The notes under the pieces: generated by a model | Told to the model about the DNA's origin: nothing | The model's input: only the letters and a program-made list of their open reading frames with translations | Databases searched by the model: none | Part shown: positions 34,665 through 45,491 of the stretch, piece by piece | Layout of the letters: every line of letters starts with the position of its first letter | Numbering within the stretch: position 1 is the stretch's first letter | NCBI GenBank assembly: GCA_033807695.1 | Contig: CM066303.1 | Span: 2,976,001-3,040,000 of the forward strand | Direction: 5' to 3' | From: Daedaleopsis sinensis | Taxonomy: Eukaryota > Basidiomycota > Agaricomycetes > Polyporales > Polyporaceae | Length of the DNA stretch: 64,000 bases | Program-made: the position numbers and the translations under genes

Positions 34665-35840
34665 CTACGCGATAAGGTACAAGTACAGTGGTGGATACTT
34701 CCAATGCTCTACATACTCGATCCTGTTCTGACCCGGTACTGCAGGTATAGATACAATGCCGTCTCGCACAAGACGTTTGCGAGGATCTATCGACCGACAC
34801 TTCCACGTCGGCGCACTACAACGATAACCGCTTTCGAGCTTCCACCCTACAATTGTCCCATACAGTATAGCGAACTGATCCAGAAGCATGGCAGGATCGC
34901 CACACAGAGGGTCAAAGAAATCCACCAGACAAAGTCGATCCCCGAAGAATCGGAACTGATTGGGGCAAAGGTTCTCGTCCGCATAGCACCGTCTCTCCGG
35001 TCTCAACGACCAGTGCCTCTCCCACGCCGCCGCTGCTCCCCAAGAAGGACGAAGTCTGTTCCGCAAAGATGCCGGCTTATCCCCACGCTCCTCGAATAGC
35101 ATGTCTCCCACCGTCCGTCCATCAACTCCACCGACAGACACCCCCCGACCGTGGCCACCCGTTCCGAGTGAAGACCCAAGGCGACGAGAGAACCTTCCGG
35201 GCGCCCACGAGATTTGGATCCCCTGGTCCGAGAGGCTGTTCATGATGAGAAAGTCGAACGGGAGAGGGTCGTGCAAAGCGACATCGGCCAGTAATGCACG
35301 TCGGCGCAACGTCATATGAGGGTAAGCACATCCGAACGCGTAGGGCGAGACATAGTTGAAGAGCGCGGTACAGGGTGATCGACAGATCGGGGAGAGTGCT
35401 GTCCAGGAGCTCGATTGATGAACGACGACTGATCGACCCCGGGGAAGTCGGAAGCGAATACAGGACAAGGTCCTGCGAGTATCCCACTCGCGTGTGTTAC
35501 CGAACGCGGTAACTGTCTCCAGGGGACCATCTAGGATGTCTTCGACTAAGTTGACGAAGTCCCCGTATAGATCCTTCGGAACGTACACGTCCAACATGTC
35601 GAAATGGAACGATGGGTCACGGATAAAGAATGCAAGCGCGAACATTCCTCCTAGCAAAGCACGGTAGAGCGACATGATTTCAGTGAATCGGCCTGAATCC
35701 TGGACGAAGAAGCGAAGTCTTCTGCGTAAGGTCGATTGCAAGTACTTGACGACTTGCTTATACGCTGGTTTACAAGTTCCGCGCCACGAGATACAGTCCT
35801 GTATCGTGAAGCTCTCGAACAACAACTCGGCGACGTCCAA
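34665..35840 (-). CDS. F-box-like/NTase-like family protein (copy 4)
   Basis: The main exon follows a CCTTTAG acceptor and starts with LDVAELLFESFTIQDC and ISWRGTCKPAY (F-box-like). Then come LYRALLGGMFALAFF and FDMLDVYVP at the nucleotidyltransferase-like core, with one aspartate kept. YAFGCAYPHMTLRRRALL follows. An insertion rich in Gly and Arg, absent from the other copies, lies around residues 230-285. The tail has CPNQFRFFGDRLC with VDFFDPLCGD. The frame is intact over 390 codons. Orientation is opposite to copy 3, so the pair is convergent. The first exon is unresolved. Confidence 0.6.
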   Translation of the reverse strand: MDVAELLFESFTIQDCISWRGTCKPAYKQVVKYLQSTLRRRLRFFVQDSGRFTEIMSLYRALLGGMFALAFFIRDPSFHFDMLDVYVPKDLYGDFVNLVEDILDGPLETVTAFGNTREWDTRRTLSCIRFRLPRGRSVVVHQSSSWTALSPICRSPCTALFNYVSPYAFGCAYPHMTLRRRALLADVALHDPLPFDFLIMNSLSDQGIQISWAPGRFSRRLGSSLGTGGHGRGVSVGGVDGRTVGDMLFEERGDKPASLRNRLRPSWGAAAAWERHWSLRPERRCYADENLCPNQFRFFGDRLCLVDFFDPLCGDPAMLLDQFAILYGTIVGWKLESGYRCSAPTWKCRSIDPRKRLVRDGIVSIPAVPGQNRIEYVEHWKYPPLYLYLIA

Positions 35841-35943
35841 GGGAATCCTAAAGGCCTATCAGCACCTAAATTTGTCTGTGTCGCTGCTCCCCTACCTTTC
35901 GAGAATGCTCATACCTCCTTGACAGACACGTCTATTCAACAAA

Positions 35944-36576
35944 GTGGGCTACAGAACACAGTCAACCGGAATCCTCGTTAGATGCAACACCAACAATTAC
36001 ACAAACACTATTGACTCACCAGCACTCCGAACCGGGCCGAACCCCACAGCTTCAACGTCTTTACCAGGGAAAACCCCGTTATATAGGCAGCACGCAACGA
36101 TGGTACCGGCACCACTGCGTCCACATACGATGATGTACGCTCTCCAGCGAAGGGACGACTTCGGCACCCAAAAATTTCCGATGTTCTCGGAAACCTCCAG
36201 CACAGGCCCATACGAATCCCTGACTCGACCGGATGCGCAGCGTGCACACCGGCGGTACGAACCATTCGGATCCTTATGGATACTCTCGCTGACATCCCCA
36301 TACGCATACCTTCCCCCTGTCTCTTTTGAAACATCATCTGCAACCACGTCATCAAGATGCTGTCCGCAGTGCCTGACTGATATCCTTCTCGACCACGAGC
36401 TCCAGCTCCCCCATCAATTACGTTTGTCTTTTGCTGCGATCCAACCACAGATTACTAGTCAACGACCATCCAATCGCACTTACTACGACTCCGTCATGAC
36501 TCTCACGCGCCATTACGCTTTCAGCAACGAATTCCACATCGCGTCAGGCACACTCCGCTCACATATACTATGCTAA
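35944..36576 (+). CDS. hypothetical open frame, weak
   Basis: A 210-codon frame with no recognised motif, Ser/Thr/Pro-rich, starting beside the 5' end of copy 4 on the other strand. Codon use and composition are not distinctive. It may be chance. Confidence 0.15.
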   Translation: MGYRTQSTGILVRCNTNNYTNTIDSPALRTGPNPTASTSLPGKTPLYRQHATMVPAPLRPHTMMYALQRRDDFGTQKFPMFSETSSTGPYESLTRPDAQRAHRRYEPFGSLWILSLTSPYAYLPPVSFETSSATTSSRCCPQCLTDILLDHELQLPHQLRLSFAAIQPQITSQRPSNRTYYDSVMTLTRHYAFSNEFHIASGTLRSHILC

Positions 36577-37149
36577 TTACATACTGATCCAGTGCCCTCA
36601 GTAAACATAGTATAGTATGGTGCACAGTAAAGTGTCACTAACGGCCACTCAGGTAGGCCAGTAAAGTTGAGTAAATACGTTTTATGGGTACATTGGTGGC
36701 TCAATTAAGTGTAATCCTGGTGCTCATGGGTGTTGTGTAATTAAGTGTGGTGCAACATTTACCTACTATATATTGCTGCACAGTAAATGTTATTCCTCCA
36801 ATTGTGGCATGTGGATGAGTGTTCCTGTTGGTCCTCTAGCAGTATGTCTGGCCTGTGAATGGCAGGTTCTTGTGCCATCTGCAGGCATGTCTATGGCAGC
36901 TTGGACCAGGGTTATATGATTTGTACACTGCAGTCTTGCCACTTGATAAAGGGGTGTCTGTGGAGACAGGGACTGATCTATAGGTGGTTTGCCCCATCAG
37001 GGCAGCTCAGCAGCAGCTTAGACAACAGGAATGCTGCTTACACATATAGCTGTTGCCACCTCATAAAGGGCTGTCTGTACAGCGAGGTGCAATGCTACAG
37101 GTGGCTTTCCACTGGATACTCGGCATTTCACCGGCAATCAAGCCTATGG
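36577..37149. other. AT-rich spacer with weak internal repeats
   Basis: Composition shifts to low GC with many CAGTAAA words. A degenerate ~110-bp direct repeat is visible: GCCACTTGATAAAGG at about 36938 and GCCACCTCATAAAGG at about 37053, each followed by GGTGTCTGT/GCTGTCTGT. No gene. Confidence 0.5.
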
Positions 37150-39185
37150 CTGGCTCGATTGCTGTGGAGTCATTCTACATCCAACAGCTACTAGTCCCCA
37201 GGTTTTCCTGTAAAACGTGCACTCGAAATAATTTTGGGTGGATCAATTAATCTACTCCAGTGGGAATGTCCGCCGCTCAATTGGCCCATTCCGATGTCGA
37301 GATCGGCAGTTGATTACTCTACTCTGCTACGTATCTTGGTAACCACGCTATGGGTGGGCGGCTCGATCGGCGTGAGTGATTGTATACAGGCTGGCTGTTA
37401 TTCCCCAGGTTTTCCTGTAAAACATTCACTCAGAATATTTTCGGGCCGATGAATTGATATACTCCGGTGGGAATGTCCGCCGCTCAATTGACTCATTCCG
37501 ATGTCGAGATCAGCACTTGATTACTCTACTTCACTACCTATCTTGCTAACCACGCTATGGGTGGGCGGCTCGATTGGCGTGAGTGATTGTATACAGGCTG
37601 GCTGTTATTCCCCAGGTTTTCCTGTAAAACATTCACTCAGAATATTTTCGGGCCGATGAATTGATCTACTCCAGTGGGAATGTCCGCCGCTCAATTGACT
37701 CATTCCGATGTCGAGATCGGCAGTTGATTACTCTACTCTGCTACGTATCTTGGTAACCACGCTATGGGTGGGCGGCTCGATCGGCGTGAGTGATTGTATA
37801 CAGGCTGGCTGTTATTCCCCAGGTTTTCCTGTAAAACATTCACTCAGAATATTTTCGGGCCGATGAATTGATCTACTCCAGTGGGAATGTCCGCCGCTCA
37901 ATTGACTCATTCCGATGTCGAGATCAGCACTTGATTACTCTACTTCACTACCTATCTTGCTAACCACGCTATGGGTGGGCGGCTCGATCGGCGTGGGAGA
38001 CTGTATACCTGCTGGCTGTGATTCCCCAGGTTTTCCTGTAAAACGTGCACTCGAAATAATTTTGGGTGGATCAATTAATCTACTCCAGTGGGAATGTCCG
38101 CCGCTCAATTGACTCATTCCGATGTCGAGATCAGCACTTGATTACTCTACTTCACTACCTATCTTGCTAACCACGCTATGGGTGGGCGGCTCGATCGGCG
38201 TGGGAGACTGTATACCTGCTGGCTGTGATTCCCCAGGTTTTCCTGTAAAACGTGCACTCGAAATAATTTTGGGTGGATCAATTAATCTACTCCAGTGGGA
38301 ATGTCCGCCGCTCAATTGACTCATTCCGATGTCGAGATCAGCACTTGATTACTCTACTTCACTACCTATCTTGCTAACCACGCTATGGGTGGGCGGCTCG
38401 ATCGGCGTGAGTGATTGTATACAGGCTGGCTGATCTACTTCACTACCTATCTTGCTAACCACGCTATGGGTGGGCGGCTCGATTGGCGTGAGTGATTGTA
38501 TACAGGCTGGCTGTTATTCCCCAGGTTTTCCTGTAAAACATTCACTCAGAATATTTTCGGGCCGATGAATTGATCTACTCCAGTGGGAATGTCCGCCGCT
38601 CAATTGACTCATTCCGATGTCGAGATCAGCACTTGATTACTCTACTTCACTACGTATCTTGGTAACCACGCTATGGGTGGGCGGCTCGATCGGCGTGAGT
38701 GATTGTATACAGGCTGGCTGTTATTCCCCAGGTTTTCCTGTAAAACATTCACTCAGAATATTTTCGGGCCGATGAATTGATCTACTCCAGTGGGAATGTC
38801 CGCCGCTCAATTGACTCATTCCGATGTCGAGATCAGCACTTGATTACTCTACTTCACTACCTATCTTGCTAACCACGCTATGGGTGGGCGGCTCGATCGG
38901 CGTGGGAGACTGTATACCTGCTGGCTGTTATTCCCCAGGTTTTCCTGTAAAACATACACTCGAAATAATTTTGGGTGGATCGATTAATCTACTCCAGTGG
39001 GAATGTCCGCAGCTCAATTGACTCATTCTGATGTCGAGATCAGCAGTTGATTAATCTACTCTGCTACGTATCTTGGTAACCACGCTATGGGTAGGCGGCT
39101 CGTTCAGTGTGGGTGATTGTCCACACACTGGCTACTATTTCCCAGGTTTTGTTGTGAAACACACTGAAAGGACACTCAATGCATC
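37150..39185. repeat. 207-bp tandem satellite array, about 10 units
   Basis: The anchor CCAGGTTTTCCTGTAAAAC recurs at 37198, 37405, 37612, 37819, 38026, 38233, 38521, 38728 and 38935, with a diverged unit at 39142. The spacing is exactly 207 bp except for one 288-bp step, which is explained by an extra 81-bp partial copy near 38432-38512. Two unit types exist. One has CATTCACTCAGAATATTTTCGGG after the anchor and the other CGTGCACTCGAAATAATTTTGGG. A second set of variants (GATCGGCAGTTG versus GATCAGCACTTG) alternates in the first four units, giving a 414-bp higher-order period. Because 207 is a multiple of three, the same ~65-codon open frame recurs; I regard it as non-coding. Confidence 0.95.
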
Positions 39186-39390
39186 CACTGACATGGGCAT
39201 ACCGTTTGCTTGATTGACCTACATTGATGGCGATATCAGGAGTTGATTACTGTAGTTTACTGAGAATGTAGGTCACTTGATTGAACGACTTCGGGTTCGA
39301 TTTCATCACCTGTTTATGAGCAAGGTATCAGGAACAATGATGTATTGCATTGTCCTCCGGAATAAGCCCTGCCGGCGAAATCAATATTGT

Positions 39391-39481
39391 CGGGCCCGTC
39401 CGAGCGGGCCCGGAACTAGCGGATGCCATCGGGCCCGCCGGTAAATGTTGGCGGGCCCGCCATTACATGTCAACGGGCCCG
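39391..39481. promoter_or_regulatory. cluster of five CGGGCCCG palindromes at the left edge of the island
   Basis: Exact copies start at 39391, 39405, 39430, 39452 and 39474, spaced 14-25 bp, in non-coding DNA. This is the densest group in the window and lies just after the satellite array. Clustered short repeats near an end resemble the subterminal transposase-binding repeats of plant Ac and Spm elements (established for those); a binding role here is inference. Confidence 0.5.
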
Positions 39482-39819
39482 ATGGCGCGCGCGATACTCA
39501 GACCCGCTCAATCATCTACTCGAAACGTTACAGGACAATTCCTGCGGACTTCAAGATCGTGCGCCGAGTCGTACATGATTTCAGACAATATAACAGACAC
39601 CTTCACCGAGGTCCGGCGATAGACTCTCCACCGCTCCCACCGCGTCCCTGGGCCAGCGCATTGGCCATCTGTTCGGCATGTTCTTCTTCTCTGGCAGCGT
39701 GCTCAGAGACCTGTCGCTGTTGATTGGAAGAAATGTGCCCAATAGACCGGCCGACCATCGCCATACGCGAAACATCTGTTACATGGATGGAAAGCGGGCG
39801 AACCTTTAGGTAGAGTCGG

Positions 39820-40497
39820 TCAGCGTATCAGCGCGGTGGGAGCAATGGCCGAAGTGCGCACCACCTCTGTAGTCGGATATGCCCACCAGCTGGGCGGGTT
39901 GAAATCTTTGGTAGCGTTGTCGGGCCACAGCCACCAGCATTCCCCTCTGAGCGAATTTTCAGAGTAATCGTCCTCGCCATCGCGGCAGTCATCAATCTCG
40001 CGATGATCAAGCTGGTCGATGTCCACCATGACTGCTAGGCCCTTCCAGTTGCACTTGACAAGCATGTATTCCACCGAAGCAGGGACAACTTCATATTGCC
40101 CAATGCCAATGGCTGCCGCCGCAGCGAGACCTATGCCGTCCACGGCTGTCCACTGAAACTCGCTTAAGTATTCAATAGCCCCGAATATGTCAGTGACACT
40201 CACTATTTCGCGGCCTAGCCCGTGATTCCACCGCTGACGTGTCAGCGGGGTTGGGTTCGCGGGGTACGATCGAATCGCTTGAGCCATTCGCCACCCCGTG
40301 ATTTTGAGCTCGAGGTCCATGGCATTGAGGACACGGTGACGCGGTGTACGGATCTCTGACATAGCGGGATGCAGAGACGGCGCGGTTGTGGTCTGTGGTG
40401 GAGGTTGGAGACAGAGCGGGGCAAAGAGACGCCGGTATGTCGGTTCGATTGTCCCACGCGATCGAGACGGGCACGAAACAAACGGCGGGCCCGTCAT
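39820..40497 (-). CDS. hypothetical protein in the KDZ island
   Basis: An uninterrupted frame of up to 225 codons; a better start may be the internal ATG at MSEIRTPRH, giving about 180 residues. It contains a globular-looking stretch (DIFGAIEYLSEFQWTAVDG, then VEYMLVKCNWKGLAVMVDI) and an acidic segment ending near a Trp-rich CWWLWPDN. No family is recognised. One CGGGCCCG copy lies at its upstream end (40486). It lies immediately downstream of the transposase on the same strand. Confidence 0.45.
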   Translation of the reverse strand: MTGPPFVSCPSRSRGTIEPTYRRLFAPLCLQPPPQTTTAPSLHPAMSEIRTPRHRVLNAMDLELKITGWRMAQAIRSYPANPTPLTRQRWNHGLGREIVSVTDIFGAIEYLSEFQWTAVDGIGLAAAAAIGIGQYEVVPASVEYMLVKCNWKGLAVMVDIDQLDHREIDDCRDGEDDYSENSLRGECWWLWPDNATKDFNPPSWWAYPTTEVVRTSAIAPTALIR

Positions 40498-40580
40498 GGG
40501 CGGCGGGCCCGACGTAATTAAGCGGTCCCGTCGGAGGGCCCGACTTCCAGCTTTGCGAGGCGTTATGATACTAAGACATT

Positions 40581-43500
40581 TTAAAACCTGATATCACTAG
40601 GAGCCTGTCGTGTAGCCTTGGCCGAGGCATAAATGCCTGCCGCATGGGTGTGAAGACCATCCCACATGGCCGCTTGGCGCGAGGCAAACGCGCGATGCCC
40701 AGGCCGTTCCTCTCCCTCCGTGCGCTGTTTCCACTGATCTCTCCACTGGGCCAGAGCGTTAAGGGAGCGAGCCATCTCCAGTGATACCAGGATGATCTCT
40801 TCCTCCCAACGAGTCTTGCGGGCGTGAGCCCGCAGCCAAACAACGCGGTACACTGTCCGAAGCTTCAGTCCCACGGTCGACTTCACGAAGAAATCTGTTG
40901 ACTCACTCTCATTCATCCAGACGCTACTCTCGGAATCTCCACCAACGTCCAAGCCCCAAAACCACGGCAAATGCTGGTTACGCACGCCGCGCATGCCTTG
41001 CTCTACCAGGGCGGTGTTGACCTTGAGATCCGACTTCTGCAGGACACGGTACTTCGTCAGCATTGCGGCCAGGCCCTCGCGATCTTCGGGCGCGTGGACG
41101 GAGTATAACACCTCGCTTGCTGCTCTGGCGCAGGTGTATATCCTGGCGTGGCCCAACACGCCGGCATCGGCCACGTGAACTTCGTCAAAGCTACGCAGCC
41201 TCTGACGATACGACGTGGCTTTCCGAACACCGTGACGGTATAGGAAAGACTTGTAACCAACGCCGACGCGTATGCTGTGGAGTGCATCGTTCATCTGACC
41301 GACCCGCAACTGTCTTTCGAGATCCACCAGGCCCCCCAGGCCGTGCTCTCGACAGAATAGGATCCCCAGGTTAGACGGCAGTGGGACACGAAGCCGCTCT
41401 GGAAGCGCAGCCCCCTCCGTGATGTCCATATCGTGAGCGGAGCCAGACGCTTCCGCCCCACTGGCAGCGGGCGCGCTTGACGTGTCTGGGGCGGGCCCGC
41501 CGCCCGCCTCCTCGGATTCAATCGAATCCCATTCGTCCCCTAACCCGGTCATGTCCGGGTCAAGCGACAACGCGGCGGCAATCGTGCGACGAGGAATGAA
41601 TGATGCAGCTTGCCGATTGAACTTCTGGATCTCCTTCAGAAGGGCGGCCCGCATGCGTTCAAGTGCCAGTTTGTCTGCGACAGAACTAGCCGGGCGAATT
41701 CCGCGCGCTTTGGCTGCGACACTCAGCCTTCAGATACATGCCGTTAGTCTCCAGATAATGGAGAAGAATATAAATTACCTTGACTCTTCTATTTTGATCC
41801 CTAGACCTAGCCACGCCGCCGCACCCTTGAGCTCCCCCCCGCGCGCATTTTCTCTCCGGGTCAGTTGGAGCTCGATTTCGGCCTTGGTCGGTACTGCCGA
41901 GGGTCAGACAAAGTACAACATAATACATGACGGTTGTACTCACTTTTCTGGGTCTGCATTTCGTAAACGTCCATAGCAGTGTAGTCAGTGGCGCGCTGCC
42001 GTGCTGCATCCTCGGAGATCTTAGTCCAGCGCCTGATTTCGGCGGGCTCGACATTGGTCCCCGCATCCGCCAAGGCTTGACGGGCGGGCCCGACATTGTC
42101 ACAAGCCGCCCGCCACTTCCGAGCCAGCGCTGGGGCTACACCGCTCTGTAAACACGTCTAGAAGGTTTATAGAAGCGGCTAGCCTACCTAGCTTGATCAG
42201 CTTCATCCAATTCGAGTCTTCCATGATGTCGTCGATGGTCTCTTGCCGATGTGCGGACGACATCCCGCGCGTGCTTCCCGAGATTTCATTCGTGTTGATC
42301 CAGAGTGACTCAAGAACATCGCCGTCTTGGACTCCTGCTCCGGGAATGAAGTTAGGTGAGAATCGGGGATAACACTCCTTCACATGGCCGTGGACGTGGA
42401 ACTGATCGATTCCACCGCTGATCTGCATTTGGGGGGGTTTACCGGCCAGCCCTGGGCTTCTCTGGAAGCGTTCGGCAAGGTGCACGTTGTAGTGGCACCA
42501 GACATCGTACAGCACTAGAAGGAGCAGGAGGGCATTGAGAAACACGGTGACCTGGCAAAGGCAATAGTCCATGTTCCGCTGCCTGTCAAACATAACCGGT
42601 CAGTACTACTGCAGCCTCACACCATATAATACGTCTGACTGACCCTTCTCCGCCTTGAAAGTCGACGGTTGCGTGCGGCACAAAGAATCCGTGGCGGGCG
42701 CATGCGGCGGCCCCGATGCCCGTCGCTTCGAGCGGGCCGCGTGCGGACCCGCCACCTAAGATGGCGCGATGGTCATTACAGACCAGTTTCTACACATCGT
42801 ACATCAGTAGTGCGACATCCGATGCGTTTACAAATACTTACCTGCCTGAGCTGTACCGCACTCTTGAGATGCATCTTGTACGGGGCATCTGTTACCATGA
42901 AACCGTGCCCGTCCGCGAAGCGGACATCGTCTTCTGGATTCTTCATGTGCTGGTGTTGTGCACTAAAATTGCCGTCGAGGATAACCGTGGCCATGTGCTT
43001 CCATCTATACGGTATGAATGTCAATATTGATGGATAATAAAAGTGGAGACCTACTTGTCGGGATCATCTTCCCAGCCATGAGGCATATTCAAGCCCGGCC
43101 TGGGGCAGGCAGGACAGGATGTCACGAGTCCCCCTGGGCCGACCTCCTCTCCCGGAGTGTAGCCCACGCCATTCTGCTTCCTTCGCTTGAGGTTACGCCA
43201 TTGACGCGACACACGCAGCAGGTCACGATATCGGTCCTGCGGGTGCGGATTCAAGTTGAGCTCCACGCGGGCAATACCAGATGCGCCCACTTACAGGTAT
43301 TCGATGAGGAAACGTGTCGTCAGAGACACGGCGAAGCTTGTTATAGTAGTTCATGGCGGCGGTATGGCATTCCTTGTGTGTGAGGAGAAAGTCGTCCAGC
43401 ACCCGTGTGGTGAACACTGTTCGCGGGCTTCGTGCGGTTGCGGGGTAAAATCCCATGCGGAGAAGCTGAATATCATGGCTTTCGGCCCCTGGACAGGCGC

Positions 43501-45455
43501 AAAAGACGAAGGGGAGCTCGTGCACGCCGGATATGTCCACTACAACCATCATCCGGGACCCCATGGCATCCACCCTCGACCCGGAGGTCTTCTTGGGGCG
43601 GAAAGACGGTTTGGCGCGCATCACGCCTTCGCCGAACAGGGGAAGAGCCGACGAGTCATCGTCGGCCACGACGTACGGGCAGTCCAGATATGCATCGTCG
43701 TCGTTTGGGTCGTCTTCAACTATGTCCTCCGTGTCGTCTCCGTCAGCGGCGGGCATCGAGAAGGGCGCCGACGGTAAAGACGCTCCCCGCGCCAAGGATT
43801 GCGACGAGTCCACGGGCGGGCGCGACTCGCTCCGCCCCGCCGGGCCCGCTCCTTCTTCTTCGATCGGGCTGTTTCTCCTAGAGTCCTGACGCTCTCCCTC
43901 CAACTCTTCCCGCCAGTCATCGAGGGCTTCCTCAGCTGGTCTCTTCTGCACCCGACTGACGTCTGCATGCGACGGAAGCCGTCCGTGATCACTCCCAGCG
44001 GAGCTCTGCGAAGACCCGGCGCTCCCAGAGGTTGCGCCTTGGGCTGAGCGAGGATGAGCAGGTTGACATAGAGTTGAGGAGCGAATCGCTTACGTGCACG
44101 TCGTCTCATCCCTTTCAACGCGTGATAAGTCCTCTTGAATTGGTCGACACCTGATACGCTGGACCCTGACGGGCTGCTTGGGGGCGGGGACGAAGGCGGC
44201 GCGGTCGCGCTTCTTTCCGAGCTGGCTTTGCGAGAAAAGAGATGCGGTGGTCGCGGCGTTGCTAAGGACCGGGATCAGCACCTCGGACTTTGCACAAATA
44301 ATTGTACACATACCAGAACCGCTAGCCAGAAATGGGGAGGAAGGGGGGGATGAGACGGAACTGCGCGGTCGAGGGAATTGGGACGGGCCCGCCTGCGGGC
44401 CCGCTTCGACGGGCCCGGCCCTCCCAGAGCTCGAGCTATGTGCTGAGCAAGGATGAGCAGGTTGACGTAGAGTTGAAGAGCGAATCCCTTACCTGCACGT
44501 TGTGTCATCCCTTTCACCGCAGGTGGAGTATTCTCAAATTTGTCATCGCCTGATATGCTGGACTCTGTTGGGCTGCTTGGGGGCGGGGACGAAGGCGGCG
44601 CGGTCGCGCTTCTTTCCGAGCTGGCTTCGCGAGAAAAGCGATGCGGTGGTCGCGGTGTCGCTGAAGATTGGGATCAGCACGTCGGACGTCGCACAAATGA
44701 TACCACTCGCACCGAAACGGCTAGGCGGAGATGGGGAGGAAGGGGGGGATGAGACAAAACTGCGCGGTCGAGGGAATTGAGACGGGTCTGCGCGCGCGCC
44801 CGCCTCTGCGGGCCCGGCTCTCTTGAAGCAGGTTTCCCCGCCGTGCCCGAGATGCACTTGAACATCGACCGTCCGAAGCCAGGCGGCAGTGTAGTGAATT
44901 CCATTCCAGACCTCTATGCGATGCAGAGGAGTATACCGGTGAGCTTCGGCTATGCACGCCCGACAGAAGGACCGGCGGCCTAGGCATTCAAGGCAGCGCC
45001 ACAGGGCAGGTCCTCCGCAAACACACATGGCGACATCACCACCCCCCTCCTGCTCATAAAGCACGCCGAGATATGTATCTCTGTGCTCAGCCTTCCAAAG
45101 CCGTTGGTAGTCATTGGGAGTCTGTGCAGCAGAGATCAGCCGAACGACGCAGCGGGGAAGAGGCGGGCCCGCCCGCGACAATGAAATCGTACAATCTTAC
45201 CTTGCGGGGTTTCTCAAGCGGCAGCGAGTCCGCATTGAAAGCATATCCATCTTGCACGTCTCCAAAGACCACCATTGGCATCCCACCAGGCGTCCGGACT
45301 TGAGTAGGCGGGCGGGGTGAGGCGGCCGGGCGATCATTGGCGACAGTCGTCCTGGCCTTGACGTACACCCACTTCTGGCCGCGGCCGCTCTTTCTTGGGG
45401 CAATTTCTTTCTCTGGGTGCGGGTCATAACGCTCCGTGCGCAGACGACGTCTCAT
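40581..45455 (-). CDS. KDZ-family transposase with cysteine-cluster (CxC) region
   Basis: KDZ transposases are DDE/RNase H-fold enzymes of large cut-and-paste elements. Exon 1 starts MRRRLRTERYDPHPEK at 45455; an intron at 45122-45200 joins LEKPRK to TPNDYQRLW. The CxC region reads CVCGGPALWRCLECLGRRSF and then PLHRIEVWNG ... LGHGGETC. The KDZ core follows: VVVDISGVHELPFVFCACPG, QLLRMGFYPATARSP, LDDFLLTHKEC, and after an intron DRYRDLLRVSRQWRNLKRRK with TSCPACPRPG. VILDGNF gives the first Asp. CNDHRAIL and GIGAAACARHGFFVPHA follow, then YDVWCHY (second Asp), HVHGHVKECYPRFSPNFIPG and GDVLESLW (Glu). The C-terminal helical region (LGILFCREHGLGGLVDLERQ) ends at 40581. All three catalytic acids are present and no lesion was seen. 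A 0.4-kb tandem duplication (44016-44815) repeats one exon plus intron. Several introns carry the CGGGCCCG palindrome. Confidence 0.88.
44016..44815. repeat. tandem duplication of ~398 bp within the transposase gene
   Basis: Unit 1 (about 44016-44413) and unit 2 (about 44414-44812) match closely: GGGCTGCTTGGGGGCGGGG, then TTTCCGAGCTGGCTT, then GGAGGAAGGGGGG and ACTGCGCGGTCGAGGGAATT, in the same order and spacing. Each unit holds an exon encoding ATTASLF-S-QLGKKRDRAAFVP-type sequence, a splice donor and flanking intron, so the protein may contain the exon twice or alternatively. Palindrome copies sit at the unit junctions. Confidence 0.85.
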
Positions 45456-45491
45456 GGATGTTCAGTGAGGAGTATGCGAGAGTACAGGTTC

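Noticed and set aside
37915..39021. Repeated 65-codon frames suggesting a small protein family
   Set aside because: They exist because the satellite period, 207 bp, is a multiple of three; each ends in the same stop and there is no start context or variation pattern typical of coding sequence.
37150..39185. CRISPR-like array
   Set aside because: Units are fully repeated 207-bp monomers with no unique spacers, and the host is eukaryotic.
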